The position numbers were made by a program, and so were the translations under genes. Below are positions 1 through 7,449 of a stretch of DNA of 14,455 nucleotides, in pieces. This DNA comes from an uncultured Eubacteriales bacterium (GTDB lineage Bacteria > Bacillota > Clostridia > Oscillospirales > CAG-272): assembly GCA_905187695.1 (NCBI GenBank), contig CAJJIY010000033.1, positions 1-14,455 on the forward strand, read 5' to 3'. How positions within the stretch are numbered: position 1 is the stretch's first letter; every line of letters begins with the position of its first letter. Under the pieces are notes generated by a model, which was not told where the DNA came from, searched no databases, and saw only the letters and a program-made list of their open reading frames with translations.

Positions 1-341
1 ACGCCCAGCGGCACGCGCACCTTCCGGATGAGCAATCCGTTGGGTCTTTTCACCTCGGAGAGCACCTGACCCACCGGGTCGGGCAGAGCGGCCACGGCGC
101 GGATGCCCTCGGCCATGTCCGCAATCCGCGCCGGCGTGAGGGTGAGGCGGTCGATCATCACGGCGGAGATTTTCCCTTGCGCGGCCGTCACGTCGGCGCG
201 GTTGGCCTCAAGGATCTCCTTTTCGGCCGCGCACAGGCAGTCGGCCATACTGAAAAGCGCCTCGTTTTTCTTTTTTTCATCGGCAAAAAAGCCGGCTTTC
301 GCGGCCACGGCCGCGTCGATGATCGCTGCAGTCGTTCTCAT
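1..341 (-). CDS. proA: Gamma-glutamyl phosphate reductase, N-terminal part (cut by window edge)
   Basis: ProA is the cytosolic enzyme that reduces gamma-glutamyl phosphate to glutamate semialdehyde with NADPH, the second step of proline synthesis. Only the first 113 residues are present; the gene runs off the left edge, so the catalytic cysteine is not visible. The visible part matches the ProA N-terminus: a helical start, then a run with Asp-Arg-Leu-Thr-Leu-Thr, then Leu-Pro-Asp-Pro-Val-Gly-Gln-Val, then Arg-Pro-Asn-Gly-Leu followed by Val-Arg-Val-Pro-Leu-Gly-Val. That order is characteristic of the family just before its nucleotide-binding region. The start codon overlaps the proB stop as ATGA, and a GGAGAAAAG ribosome site lies inside the end of proB, so the two are almost certainly one translationally coupled operon. 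Confidence 0.95.
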   Translation of the reverse strand, partial: MRTTAAIIDAAVAAKAGFFADEKKKNEALFSMADCLCAAEKEILEANRADVTAAQGKISAVMIDRLTLTPARIADMAEGIRAVAALPDPVGQVLSEVKRPNGLLIRKVRVPLG

Positions 342-1126
342 TTCTTTTCTCCTTTTTCCGGCCGGGCGGCAAGGAACCGGGTGCCCGGCGCGCGGTCGGT
401 CTGCAAGTCATAAAGCCTGCGCGGATCCTCCCCGTTCATAATGATCATGTCGCATCCGGCGGCGGTGGCAATCTCGGCCGCGCGGAGCTTGGTCTGCATC
501 CCGCCCGTGCCCATCGCACTGCCCGCGCCGCCGGCCATTTGCCGGATTTCGGGCGTGATCTCCTCTACCACGGGGACAAAGCGCGCCCCGGCGTCCTTGT
601 GCGGATCGGCGGTATAGAGCCCGTCGATATCCGAAAGGAGCACCAGCAGATCGGCCGACAGATTGGCCGCCACGATCGCCGCGAGGCTGTCGTTGTCGCC
701 CACGGCAATCTCATCGGTGGAAACCGTATCATTCTCGTTGATGATGGGCAATACCGAGAGCGAAAGAAGGCGCGTGACGGTGTTGCGGAAGTTTTCGCAC
801 CGGTCGGCGTGCTGCAGATCCTCGCCGGTGAGCAGAATCTGCGCCACACACTGCGCGTATTCGGTGAAAAGCTTGTCATAGGCATACATCAGCTCGCACT
901 GTCCGACGGCCGCGGCCGCCTGCTTGCCCGGCATATCGTGGGGGCGCGCGGAAAGCCCCAGCTTGCCCACCCCCATGCTGATGGCGCCGGAGGAGACCAG
1001 CACCACCTCGTTGCCGCTGTTTTTAAGATCGCACAGCGCGCGGCACAGCGTTTCGGCCGTGCGGATGCGCAAATGCCCGTTTGTATGCGTCAGGGTCGAG
1101 GACCCCACTTTTACCACAATTCTCAT
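338..1126 (-). CDS. proB: Glutamate 5-kinase, short form without PUA domain
   Basis: ProB phosphorylates glutamate to gamma-glutamyl phosphate, the first and usually feedback-controlled step of proline synthesis. The 262-residue protein is an amino acid kinase fold: the N-terminal Val-Lys-Val-Gly-Ser-Ser phosphate-binding strand (Lys6), a Ser-Ser-Gly-Ala-Ile turn, the Glu-Asn-Asp glutamate-binding motif, SDIDGLYTADP, and GTGGMQTKLRAA near the C-terminus. It ends where the kinase domain ends, so the C-terminal PUA domain of the roughly 367-residue E. coli type is absent. Short forms are known in Firmicutes. I chose the ATG at 1126 because it has AAAGGAC upstream and puts the conserved strand at residue 3; a GTG at 1147 is in frame but has no ribosome site. 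ProA follows with an ATGA overlap. Confidence 0.95.
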   Translation of the reverse strand: MRIVVKVGSSTLTHTNGHLRIRTAETLCRALCDLKNSGNEVVLVSSGAISMGVGKLGLSARPHDMPGKQAAAAVGQCELMYAYDKLFTEYAQCVAQILLTGEDLQHADRCENFRNTVTRLLSLSVLPIINENDTVSTDEIAVGDNDSLAAIVAANLSADLLVLLSDIDGLYTADPHKDAGARFVPVVEEITPEIRQMAGGAGSAMGTGGMQTKLRAAEIATAAGCDMIIMNGEDPRRLYDLQTDRAPGTRFLAARPEKGEKK

Positions 1127-1190
1127 CTTTTTTTGTCCTTTTCTCACCGCGCCGTCACCGGCCGGACACTTCTTCGTTATAATATTTAAT

Positions 1191-1220
1191 ATATTACCAC
1201 ACCAAAGGGCATACTGTCAA
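1191..1220 (-). promoter_or_regulatory. Sigma-A promoter of proBA
   Basis: On the minus strand there is a perfect TTGACA (1220-1215), an 18-base spacer and TAATAT (1196-1191), with TG one base before the -10 box (extended -10). Transcription would begin near 1184, leaving a leader of about 58 bases before proB. No terminator-like or T-box structure was seen in that leader. Confidence 0.8.
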
Positions 1221-1250
1221 GAGAAAGCGTGAGGGAATCCGCGCGGCCTC

Positions 1251-1279
1251 TTGCAAAATGCCCGGTTTTATGGTATAAT
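1251..1279 (+). promoter_or_regulatory. Sigma-A promoter of the nucleoside kinase gene
   Basis: TTGCAA (1251-1256), a 17-base spacer and a perfect TATAAT (1274-1279), preceded by TGG (extended -10). The predicted transcript starts near 1286, downstream of the in-frame ATG at 1282. This excludes that ATG as the start and supports ATG 1315, which has AAAGGCGG six to seven bases upstream. The promoter is back to back with the proBA promoter. Confidence 0.85.
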
Positions 1280-1314
1280 CAATGAACAAAACCCAAAAAG
1301 AAAGGCGGCAAACG

Positions 1315-2973
1315 ATGGAAATCAAGCTCAGCGGACGGCGCGTCCGTTTCAACCCCGGCGACCGGGTGTATGACCTGCTCTCCCCCACCGAACAGAAAAA
1401 ATATATCCTGTGCCGCCTTTCGCGCGGCGTGAAGGAATTGGGCTATCGTCTCTCGGCGCGGGACGACGGCCGCTCGGTCTATTTGCTGGGCGTGAAGAAC
1501 AAGGAGGCCTGCAAAGCCTATGAAGCGACCCTGCGCTTTTTGCTGTTGGTGGCCTTTCACCGGCTTTACCCCGGGGTACGGGTGCAGTTTTCCTATCATG
1601 TGTCGCGCGCGGTCTATTGCGAGGCGCTCACGCCCGACTTTAATATGTTTGACGCCGTACCCGCCCTGCGCGCCGAAATGGAAAGGTTGGTGGCGGCCAA
1701 TCTGCCGATTGAGCGCGTCAGCATGACGCGGGAGGAGGCGGAAAATTTCTTCCGGGCGGCCGGCCGGGACGACCAGCTTGAACTGCTTGCCATGCGGCCG
1801 GAAAACCGACTGCACCTTTATCGCTGTGACGGCTATACCGACGATCTGCACACCCTGATGGCGCCGGGCACGGGATGCCTTTCTTCCTATCGCCTCATGC
1901 CCTTTTCACCGGGGCTGATCCTGCAATATCCCCGCTATGAGCTCTCGGGCGGGATGCCGGACTTTACCGAGGAGAACACCTATGCCCGCTCGCTTTACGA
2001 GGCCACGCGCTTTGCCGGGCGCACGGGGCTTTCCGGTGTGCCGGGCATCAACCGCGCCGCCCGGACCAACCCCACCGACTTTATTCTGATGTGCGAGGCG
2101 CGGCACACGGATCAGCTGGCTCAACTGGGCGAGCAGATCGCGGGGGGCGGGAAAAACGCCGCCAATATCCGGCTGGTGGCCATTGCGGGCCCCAGCTCCA
2201 GCGGCAAAACCACCTTCTGCCACCGTCTCCGCGTGGAGCTCCTTTCACGCGGCATGACCCCGGTGATGATCTCGCTGGACAATTATTACCGCGAAAAAGA
2301 GGAGATCTGCCGGATTCAGGGGCGGGACGAGGCGCACCTGGACCTGGAGGACCTTTGCTGTCTGGACACCGAGCGCTTTAACCGCGATATGTTTGCCCTC
2401 ATTGCGGGCGACCCGGTGACGCTCCCCTATTTCAATTTTCAGACCCGCCGCCGCGAGGAAGGCCCCACCGTGCGCGCCGACGCGCAAAGCCCCATCATGA
2501 TCGAGGGCATCCACGCCCTGAACGAAAGGCTGACCGAATCCATCTCGCGGCATCAGAAATACAAAATCTATATCGCGCCGCAGGCACAGCTGAACCTGGA
2601 CTGCCACACCCCGCTGAGCACCACCGATCTGCGGCTCCTCCGGCGGCTCATCCGCGACATGAAGTTCCGCAACAGTCCGGCGGAAAACACGCTGACCATG
2701 TGGCAGTCGGTGCGCGCGGGCGAGTTCAAATGGATCTATCCCACCCAGGAGGGCGCGGATTTTGTGTTCAATTCCTTCCTTTGGTATGAGCTGTGCGTCA
2801 TCCGCAAGCAGGCGCTCCCCGCGCTGATGGCGGTTCCGCAGGGGCACCCGCAACGCCTGGCGGCCGAGCGGCTGTGCGAATATCTTTCCTATTTTGTCCC
2901 TCTTGAGGACGAATCGGCCATCCCCGGCTCCTCTATCCTGCGTGAATTTCTCGGCGGCTCCTGCTTTCGCTGA
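1315..2973 (+). CDS. Uridine kinase-family nucleoside kinase with tRNA-synthetase-like N-terminal region
   Basis: A 552-residue cytosolic protein in two parts. The C-terminal half is a P-loop kinase of the uridine kinase/phosphoribulokinase family: Walker A GPSSSGKTT (residues 292-300, Lys298), the SLDNYY motif with Asp322, the YFNFQTRRR segment, and IEGIHALN at residues 396-403. Family members phosphorylate uridine/cytidine or a related substrate with NTP. The N-terminal 280 residues resemble the TGS plus second-additional-domain part of threonyl-tRNA synthetase; the stretch reading FHRLYPGVRVQFSY aligns with its 'LFP' strand region, but the zinc-binding HxxxH motif is not seen, so this part is probably a non-editing remnant. 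Long kinases of this layout are common in Clostridia. Substrate specificity cannot be read from sequence. The gene is monocistronic, with its own promoter and tandem terminators. Confidence 0.88.
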   Translation: MEIKLSGRRVRFNPGDRVYDLLSPTEQKKYILCRLSRGVKELGYRLSARDDGRSVYLLGVKNKEACKAYEATLRFLLLVAFHRLYPGVRVQFSYHVSRAVYCEALTPDFNMFDAVPALRAEMERLVAANLPIERVSMTREEAENFFRAAGRDDQLELLAMRPENRLHLYRCDGYTDDLHTLMAPGTGCLSSYRLMPFSPGLILQYPRYELSGGMPDFTEENTYARSLYEATRFAGRTGLSGVPGINRAARTNPTDFILMCEARHTDQLAQLGEQIAGGGKNAANIRLVAIAGPSSSGKTTFCHRLRVELLSRGMTPVMISLDNYYREKEEICRIQGRDEAHLDLEDLCCLDTERFNRDMFALIAGDPVTLPYFNFQTRRREEGPTVRADAQSPIMIEGIHALNERLTESISRHQKYKIYIAPQAQLNLDCHTPLSTTDLRLLRRLIRDMKFRNSPAENTLTMWQSVRAGEFKWIYPTQEGADFVFNSFLWYELCVIRKQALPALMAVPQGHPQRLAAERLCEYLSYFVPLEDESAIPGSSILREFLGGSCFR

Positions 2974-3098
2974 GCCGCCGGCGCAAACGCCGTGACGACC
3001 GATCAAAAGAATCATCAATATCCCCCCGTTTTTTGCACAGGCGCACAAGCCATCGGATCCTTCAAACACGCGGCAAGCGGATGTTTTTTGTCAGACGG

Positions 3099-3131
3099 AA
3101 AAAGCCCGCGGCGAACGCCGCGGGCTTTTTT
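3099..3131. terminator. Bidirectional intrinsic terminator between convergent genes
   Basis: A perfect 10-bp GC stem, GCCCGCGGCG (3104-3113) with CGCCGCGGGC (3116-3125), is flanked by five A on the left and six T on the right. It can therefore stop transcription from the kinase gene (plus) and from the ABC operon (minus). The 125 bases between the kinase stop and this hairpin hold nothing I recognise. Confidence 0.9.
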
Positions 3132-3133
3132 AC

Positions 3134-3163
3134 CGTGCGGACACGCACGTTTTTTCTTTTTTT
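3134..3163 (+). terminator. Second plus-strand intrinsic terminator
   Basis: CGTGCG (3134-3139), loop GACA, CGCACG (3144-3149), then a T-rich run to 3163 broken by one C. It sits directly behind the first hairpin, so plus-strand transcripts meet two terminators in tandem. Its T tract overlaps the stop codon of the convergent permease gene. Confidence 0.7.
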
Positions 3164-4757
3164 AAAGGTTGGAAAAGTGAATGGCGCCTTTTGTTTTCAG
3201 CCACCGGTAAAGGACAAAGGAAAGCCCGGCGGTGAACAGGGAGAAAAGGCACAGATAGAGTGTTTGCGAAATAAACCGCGCCAAGAGGAAATAGCCGCCC
3301 GCCAGTAAAAGCGCATAACCCCAGCCGCCGAAAAGCGCAAGGAACACGGCCATGCTCTGTTTGATGGGCACGATCTCATTGGTATAGGTAAGATTGGCAC
3401 GCAAAAGCCCGACCCACAGATCAAAAAGCGCGAAAAGCGTGACGCAAAGGAGCGAGAGCACCACCGAGAGCAACCGCTCCGGGATCGATCCGGGGAACAC
3501 GGCCGCGGAAACGACCGCGACAAACAGCGCCGGAACGGCGGACAGCACAAGCTGAAGGCGGAGCTTGGCGCGAAGCACCGCGAAGGGCCGGACCGGCAAA
3601 GACTGTACCAGCCAGAGGTTCTTGCCCTCCAGCGAGACCGACGGCGCGGCCGTATCGATCATGGTGGCCATCATACAGACGGCCGCGCACGCCAACGCCT
3701 GAAGACCGCCCGCGCCCTCTCCCATGATGCTCTCCCATCCCGCGGCCAGGGCAGACCCCCTGATGAGCAAAAAAACGCCCGCGATCGGTAAAAGGAGCAC
3801 GCCGAGGCCGCAGTTGAGGATATAAATGGGGCTTCCGAGGAAGCGCCCCACTTCCTTTCTGAAAAGCGCGCCCGGCACACTGCCGGCACGGTCTTCCCTT
3901 TTCACGGCTCCGGCACGGGCGTGTGCCTGCGGCGTGGTGGCAATGGCAAGGAAACTGCGGGAAATGAGCCACAGCGTGAGAAAGAGCAACGCGCAGACGA
4001 CCAGCGTGTAAAGCAACGCCGCCAGAAGATCCCCTTCTCCCACGCGCCCGAAAAGATAGAGCGGGTAGGCGGACGCCTTGACTTTCGCGGCAATCTCACC
4101 GGTCTGTTCGGCCAGCTTCAGGAGAAAAGTCTGCATTTTGGAAACCGCGAAAAAATAGATCCCGATAAAAAGAAGCGACAAAAGCACCACAAAAAAGCTC
4201 TTGTTTTTCAGCCTTCTGGAGAGCAATGCCACCAGATATCCCAGCCCGCAGGAAAGGATGAAAACCAGAAGCGTGACCAATATGAAAAGCCAAAGCGAAC
4301 CCAGAAGCGCCGACAACGAAAAGCCGCCGGTGATCTGATACATCAAAATGGCGGGCGCCATGACCGCGGCCGCATACAGGACGCCCATCAGATAAACGCC
4401 GAGCAACCGGGAGATCATGATGACAGACACCGGGATCGGCAACGAAAGGAGCAGATCGTTATCCTTGGAAAGATAAAGGCCGCTGTAAGTGTTGAAAACA
4501 CTGCCGAAGGTGCCGAGCACCACCGCCAGCAACGAAAAAATGAGGAAATAAAAGAACCCGGCCCCGGCCGCCGCGGAAGCAGAGCCCAGCAGCCACGCCA
4601 TCCCGCCGAACTGGAAGCAGACCAGCCCTATCAGCACCGTAAACAACAACAGGAACAGCACCGTCTGCGTGGGAGAACGCCTGCGGTTCTTTTTGGCATC
4701 GTAAAAATAACTCCGGAAGATCTCGGTCATCTGCCGGCGCAGAAGAACCTTCAGCAT
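3162..4757 (-). CDS. ABC exporter permease, large multi-span (531 aa)
   Basis: An integral membrane protein with roughly a dozen hydrophobic stretches in two halves, separated by a basic cytosolic loop near the middle (around residues 275-300). A short cytosolic N-terminus rich in Arg and Lys precedes the first span at about residues 31-53. I see no extracytoplasmic substrate-binding domain or known peptidase motif. It starts inside the end of the preceding ATPase gene (ATGCTGA, 7-bp overlap), so the two should be made together as one transporter. The general type (ATPase of the EcsA/YthP style followed by a large permease) is common in Firmicutes, and the cargo is unknown. It is the last gene of the four-gene operon and ends just before the bidirectional terminator. 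Confidence 0.8.
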   Translation of the reverse strand: MLKVLLRRQMTEIFRSYFYDAKKNRRRSPTQTVLFLLLFTVLIGLVCFQFGGMAWLLGSASAAAGAGFFYFLIFSLLAVVLGTFGSVFNTYSGLYLSKDNDLLLSLPIPVSVIMISRLLGVYLMGVLYAAAVMAPAILMYQITGGFSLSALLGSLWLFILVTLLVFILSCGLGYLVALLSRRLKNKSFFVVLLSLLFIGIYFFAVSKMQTFLLKLAEQTGEIAAKVKASAYPLYLFGRVGEGDLLAALLYTLVVCALLFLTLWLISRSFLAIATTPQAHARAGAVKREDRAGSVPGALFRKEVGRFLGSPIYILNCGLGVLLLPIAGVFLLIRGSALAAGWESIMGEGAGGLQALACAAVCMMATMIDTAAPSVSLEGKNLWLVQSLPVRPFAVLRAKLRLQLVLSAVPALFVAVVSAAVFPGSIPERLLSVVLSLLCVTLFALFDLWVGLLRANLTYTNEIVPIKQSMAVFLALFGGWGYALLLAGGYFLLARFISQTLYLCLFSLFTAGLSFVLYRWLKTKGAIHFSNL

Positions 4758-5464
4758 GACTCGTCCTCCAGTTCAAGGAATACCTCCTCCAGGCTATCGT
4801 CCCCGCGCACCTCTTCCATGGTGCCCGAACGGATGAGGCGGCCGCCCTTGATAATGGCCACTTTGTCGCAGAGCTTTTCGGCCACTTCCAGCACATGGGT
4901 GGAGAAGAAAATGGCGCCGCCGGCCTGACAAAACTCCCGCATGAGCCCCTTGAGAAGGAAGGCGGCCTTCGGATCCAAGCCCACAAAGGGCTCATCCAGC
5001 AGGATCAGCTTCGGCTGGTGAAGGAAGGCCGAAATGATGGCCAATTTCTGCTTCATGCCGTGCGAATAGGTGGCGATCGGCGCGCCGAGATCGGCCGTGA
5101 GGCCGAAAAGCCCGGCATAATGCGAAATGCGCTGTGCCCGGTCGGCGGCGCTGATGCCGAAAATGTCGGCAATGAACTGCAGAAATTTTTCGCCCGTCAT
5201 GAACTCGTAAAGATCGGGGTTGTCGGGAATGTAGGCCATTTTCCGCTTGGCACCCACGGGATCGGCCACGATATCAATGCCGTCCACCCGGATCTCTCCC
5301 CCGTCAAATTTCAGAATACCGGCCACTGCCTTCAGCGTGGTGGTTTTTCCCGCCCCGTTGTGGCCGATAAAGCCGTAGATCTCGCCGGCGGCAATCTCAA
5401 GGCAGAGATCGTCCACGGCCTTTTTGTTGCCGTATTCTTTGGTCAAATGTCGAATAGAAAGCAT
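4751..5464 (-). CDS. ABC transporter ATPase, EcsA/YthP-like
   Basis: A 237-residue nucleotide-binding subunit that would energise the permease downstream. Visible motifs: Walker A GHNGAGKTT (34-42), signature YSHGMKQK (133-140), a variant of LSGGQ, Walker B LILLDEP (153-159), D-loop GLDP, and switch histidine in FFSTHVLE. At the Q-loop position the sequence reads AYIPDNPDLYE (77-87), with no glutamine; this Tyr-Ile-Pro-Asp form is characteristic of EcsA-like ATPases, not damage. The ribosome site AAAAGGAG overlaps the stop codon of the upstream permease gene (12-bp gap), and the 3' end overlaps the next gene by 7 bp, so coupling on both sides is likely. Substrate unknown. Confidence 0.92.
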   Translation of the reverse strand: MLSIRHLTKEYGNKKAVDDLCLEIAAGEIYGFIGHNGAGKTTTLKAVAGILKFDGGEIRVDGIDIVADPVGAKRKMAYIPDNPDLYEFMTGEKFLQFIADIFGISAADRAQRISHYAGLFGLTADLGAPIATYSHGMKQKLAIISAFLHQPKLILLDEPFVGLDPKAAFLLKGLMREFCQAGGAIFFSTHVLEVAEKLCDKVAIIKGGRLIRSGTMEEVRGDDSLEEVFLELEDESC

Positions 5465-5476
5465 ACTGTTCTCCTT

Positions 5477-6376
5477 TTATGATTTTTTGAAATGACAAAA
5501 GCGGTTGAGGATGACATAAAGACCCACCAAGAAAATAATGGAAAGCACCAGAATCAGATACATGACACCGATATCAACCGAATGACCAAAAAAGGAAATG
5601 TTGCAGTCAATCGAAGTTTTAATACCCGATATCACTTCGTCCGGAAAGCCGATTTCACTCATTTGGCGGTATACGCCGGCCAGCGCGTGGTTGCGAAGAA
5701 GACTGGTACCATACGTGCCCGGCAGGAAGGAAAGCGCCCGCTGAAGACCGGTGGAAAAACTGGAGATCGGCATATATGCGCCGCAGATGAAGCCGTATCC
5801 GGCGCTGACGATGGTGCCGACGGCCGAGGCCTGCCCGTTGGTGGAAAGCGGGAAATTCACGCAGGAGGAAAGCGCCGTGCCGAAGAGCGTGAGAAGCAGC
5901 ACATCCAGCAACAGCAAAAAGACATCACCGACTGAAAGGAACCACCCGGTGGCGGCCAGATAAATCAAAGATACCGCCAGCGCCGTGAAGTTGACGATCA
6001 GCGTGACCAGTGCGGACGCGGCAAAATAAGCGATGGCCAATGCCGAGCGGCGCACCGGCGAGACCGTAAAATCCCGGATGGCGCCGCTGGTCTTATCCTG
6101 AATCATGAGGAGATTGGAACAAAAGGCCACCGTCACACAGCTGACCGCCAGCAAGGAAGAAATGAGCTGGCCGCCGACCGTGGCGTTGATGAGCGCCCTG
6201 TCAACGGAAAAGCCGGCCGGGAGCGAGCTTTCAAAGCTGTCCCGATAAATCCCGGAAAGAAAGGTGCTGTAGAGCACCAGCAGAATGACCGGCGTGATGA
6301 GCGAGGAAAAGAACATACCTTTATCCTTGAAAAACAGCTTCATATTCCGCCGGGTCAGGTAGCAGATTTCTCTCAT
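5477..6376 (-). CDS. ABC-2 type exporter permease (299 aa)
   Basis: An ABC-2 family membrane subunit. A basic cytosolic N-terminus (residues 1-20) leads into a first span at about 24-43. An external segment of roughly 20-25 residues follows, then about five further spans, the last near residues 270-290, with a short basic tail. The long loop between spans 1 and 2 and the cytosolic coupling stretch around SGAIRDFTVSPVRRS are typical of drug, bacteriocin or polysaccharide ABC-2 permeases. A larger external loop (about residues 222-262) precedes the last span. The gene begins with an ATGA overlap with the ATPase gene before it, so those two form one transporter. Cargo cannot be deduced; drug or peptide export would be a guess. 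Confidence 0.88.
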   Translation of the reverse strand: MREICYLTRRNMKLFFKDKGMFFSSLITPVILLVLYSTFLSGIYRDSFESSLPAGFSVDRALINATVGGQLISSLLAVSCVTVAFCSNLLMIQDKTSGAIRDFTVSPVRRSALAIAYFAASALVTLIVNFTALAVSLIYLAATGWFLSVGDVFLLLLDVLLLTLFGTALSSCVNFPLSTNGQASAVGTIVSAGYGFICGAYMPISSFSTGLQRALSFLPGTYGTSLLRNHALAGVYRQMSEIGFPDEVISGIKTSIDCNISFFGHSVDIGVMYLILVLSIIFLVGLYVILNRFCHFKKS

Positions 6377-7287
6377 TGTTCCCCACCTCCCGAAAGTTTT
6401 TTGCCGGTGACGGCCAAAAACACATCGTCCATTTTTCCTTTGGTAATTTCATAGTCGGTAAAAAGCGCCGGATGCGCCACAATGAGCGCCGTGGCCGCCG
6501 CCGTATCCGGCACAGCAATCCGCAGTGCGCCGGGGATCTCCTCGGTGGGGCATCCCAGTGCCCGGATCTTGTCGGGATCGGCCCCGTACAGGGTGATAAA
6601 ATCCCCCGTATAGGTGTTTTTCAGGGAAAGGGGCGTTCCTTTTGCCGCGATCTTGCCGCTGTCAAGAATCACGACATCATCGGCGTCGGCCGCCTCCTCC
6701 ATATAGTGCGTGGTGAGGAACACCGTGAGACCCTCTTTTTCACGCAGAGCGCGCACCACATCCCACAGGAGTTTGCGGGTCTGCGGGTCAAGGCCGGTGG
6801 TCGGCTCGTCCAGAATGAGAATTTTCGGGCGGTGAAGGAGCGCCCGCGCAATGTCGATCCGCCGACGCTGTCCGCCCGACAGCTTTCCGACCGGACGGGA
6901 CAACAGCGGCGCGAAATCCAGCAGTTTTGAAAGTTCCGCGATCCGCTCCTCGGCCTCTTTTCCGAAAATGCCGTAAAGCGCCGCGCGGCTGAGCAGGTTA
7001 TCCCGCACCGAAAGCGGCGCATCCAGCACCGAATTCTGAAACACCACGCCCAGTGCGCGGGCGGTTTTCCGGTTTTTGTTTTCCACACTTTCACCGCAGA
7101 CCCGCACCTCACCGCTGTCCTTTCCGAGCTGGCCGCACAGGATGGAGATGGTGGTGGATTTTCCGGCGCCGTTGACCCCGAGAAAGGCAAAAAGCTCTCC
7201 CCTCTCCACATGAAAAGAAAGATCCGACACCGCGTGAACTTCTCCGAAAGATTTATAAAGATGCTCAATCTCAATGATAGGTTCCAT
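6373..7287 (-). CDS. ABC exporter ATPase, DrrA/multidrug type
   Basis: A 304-residue ATPase, first gene of the four-gene operon. Motifs are complete: Walker A GVNGAGKST (37-45), Q-loop Gln84 in VVFQNSVLD, signature LSGGQ (136-140), Walker B ILILDEP (156-162), D-loop GLDP, and switch His194 in TTHYMEEA. The extra C-terminal domain of about 80 residues, ending near GKMDDVFLAVTG, is typical of ATPases paired with ABC-2 permeases (CcmA/DrrA group). I chose ATG 7287 because AAAGGAG lies six bases upstream; an upstream in-frame extension to 7350 would run back through the promoter. The next gene overlaps by 4 bp (ATGA). Substrate unknown. Confidence 0.93.
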   Translation of the reverse strand: MEPIIEIEHLYKSFGEVHAVSDLSFHVERGELFAFLGVNGAGKSTTISILCGQLGKDSGEVRVCGESVENKNRKTARALGVVFQNSVLDAPLSVRDNLLSRAALYGIFGKEAEERIAELSKLLDFAPLLSRPVGKLSGGQRRRIDIARALLHRPKILILDEPTTGLDPQTRKLLWDVVRALREKEGLTVFLTTHYMEEAADADDVVILDSGKIAAKGTPLSLKNTYTGDFITLYGADPDKIRALGCPTEEIPGALRIAVPDTAAATALIVAHPALFTDYEITKGKMDDVFLAVTGKKLSGGGEQ

Positions 7288-7321
7288 GAGTTCTCCTTTC
7301 AAGGAAACTTGACCGCGCCTT

Positions 7322-7350
7322 ATTGTATCACATTTTTCGCCCCGTTTCAA
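7322..7350 (-). promoter_or_regulatory. Promoter of the four-gene ABC operon
   Basis: On the minus strand: TTGAAA (7350-7345), a 17-base spacer and TACAAT (7327-7322), with TG one base before the -10 box. The predicted start is about 28 bases upstream of the ATPase start codon. The -35 box lies 40 bases from that of the divergent flotillin promoter, close enough for a shared regulator, but I see no clear operator. Confidence 0.7.
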
Positions 7351-7390
7351 TACTCAGATAAAATATCGTGCAAAATAATGTTCTTTGTCA

Positions 7391-7418
7391 TTGACTTTTT
7401 CCCAAAATCTGATATAAT
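7391..7418 (+). promoter_or_regulatory. Promoter of the flotillin gene
   Basis: TTGACT (7391-7396), a 16-base spacer and a perfect TATAAT (7413-7418), preceded by TGA (extended -10). The start codon of flotillin is at 7450, with AAGGAGGA at 7435-7442. Confidence 0.8.
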
Positions 7419-7449
7419 AAAATTACCAAAAATTAAGGAGGATCTTTTC

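Noticed and set aside
1282..1314. Upstream ATG of the nucleoside kinase
   Set aside because: The -10 box at 1274-1279 puts the transcript start after it.
2245..4928. Other long antisense frames (for example 2245-3069 minus and 3921-4928 plus)
   Set aside because: They lie over genes with clear domain motifs, have no ribosome sites, and their composition is that of reversed codons.
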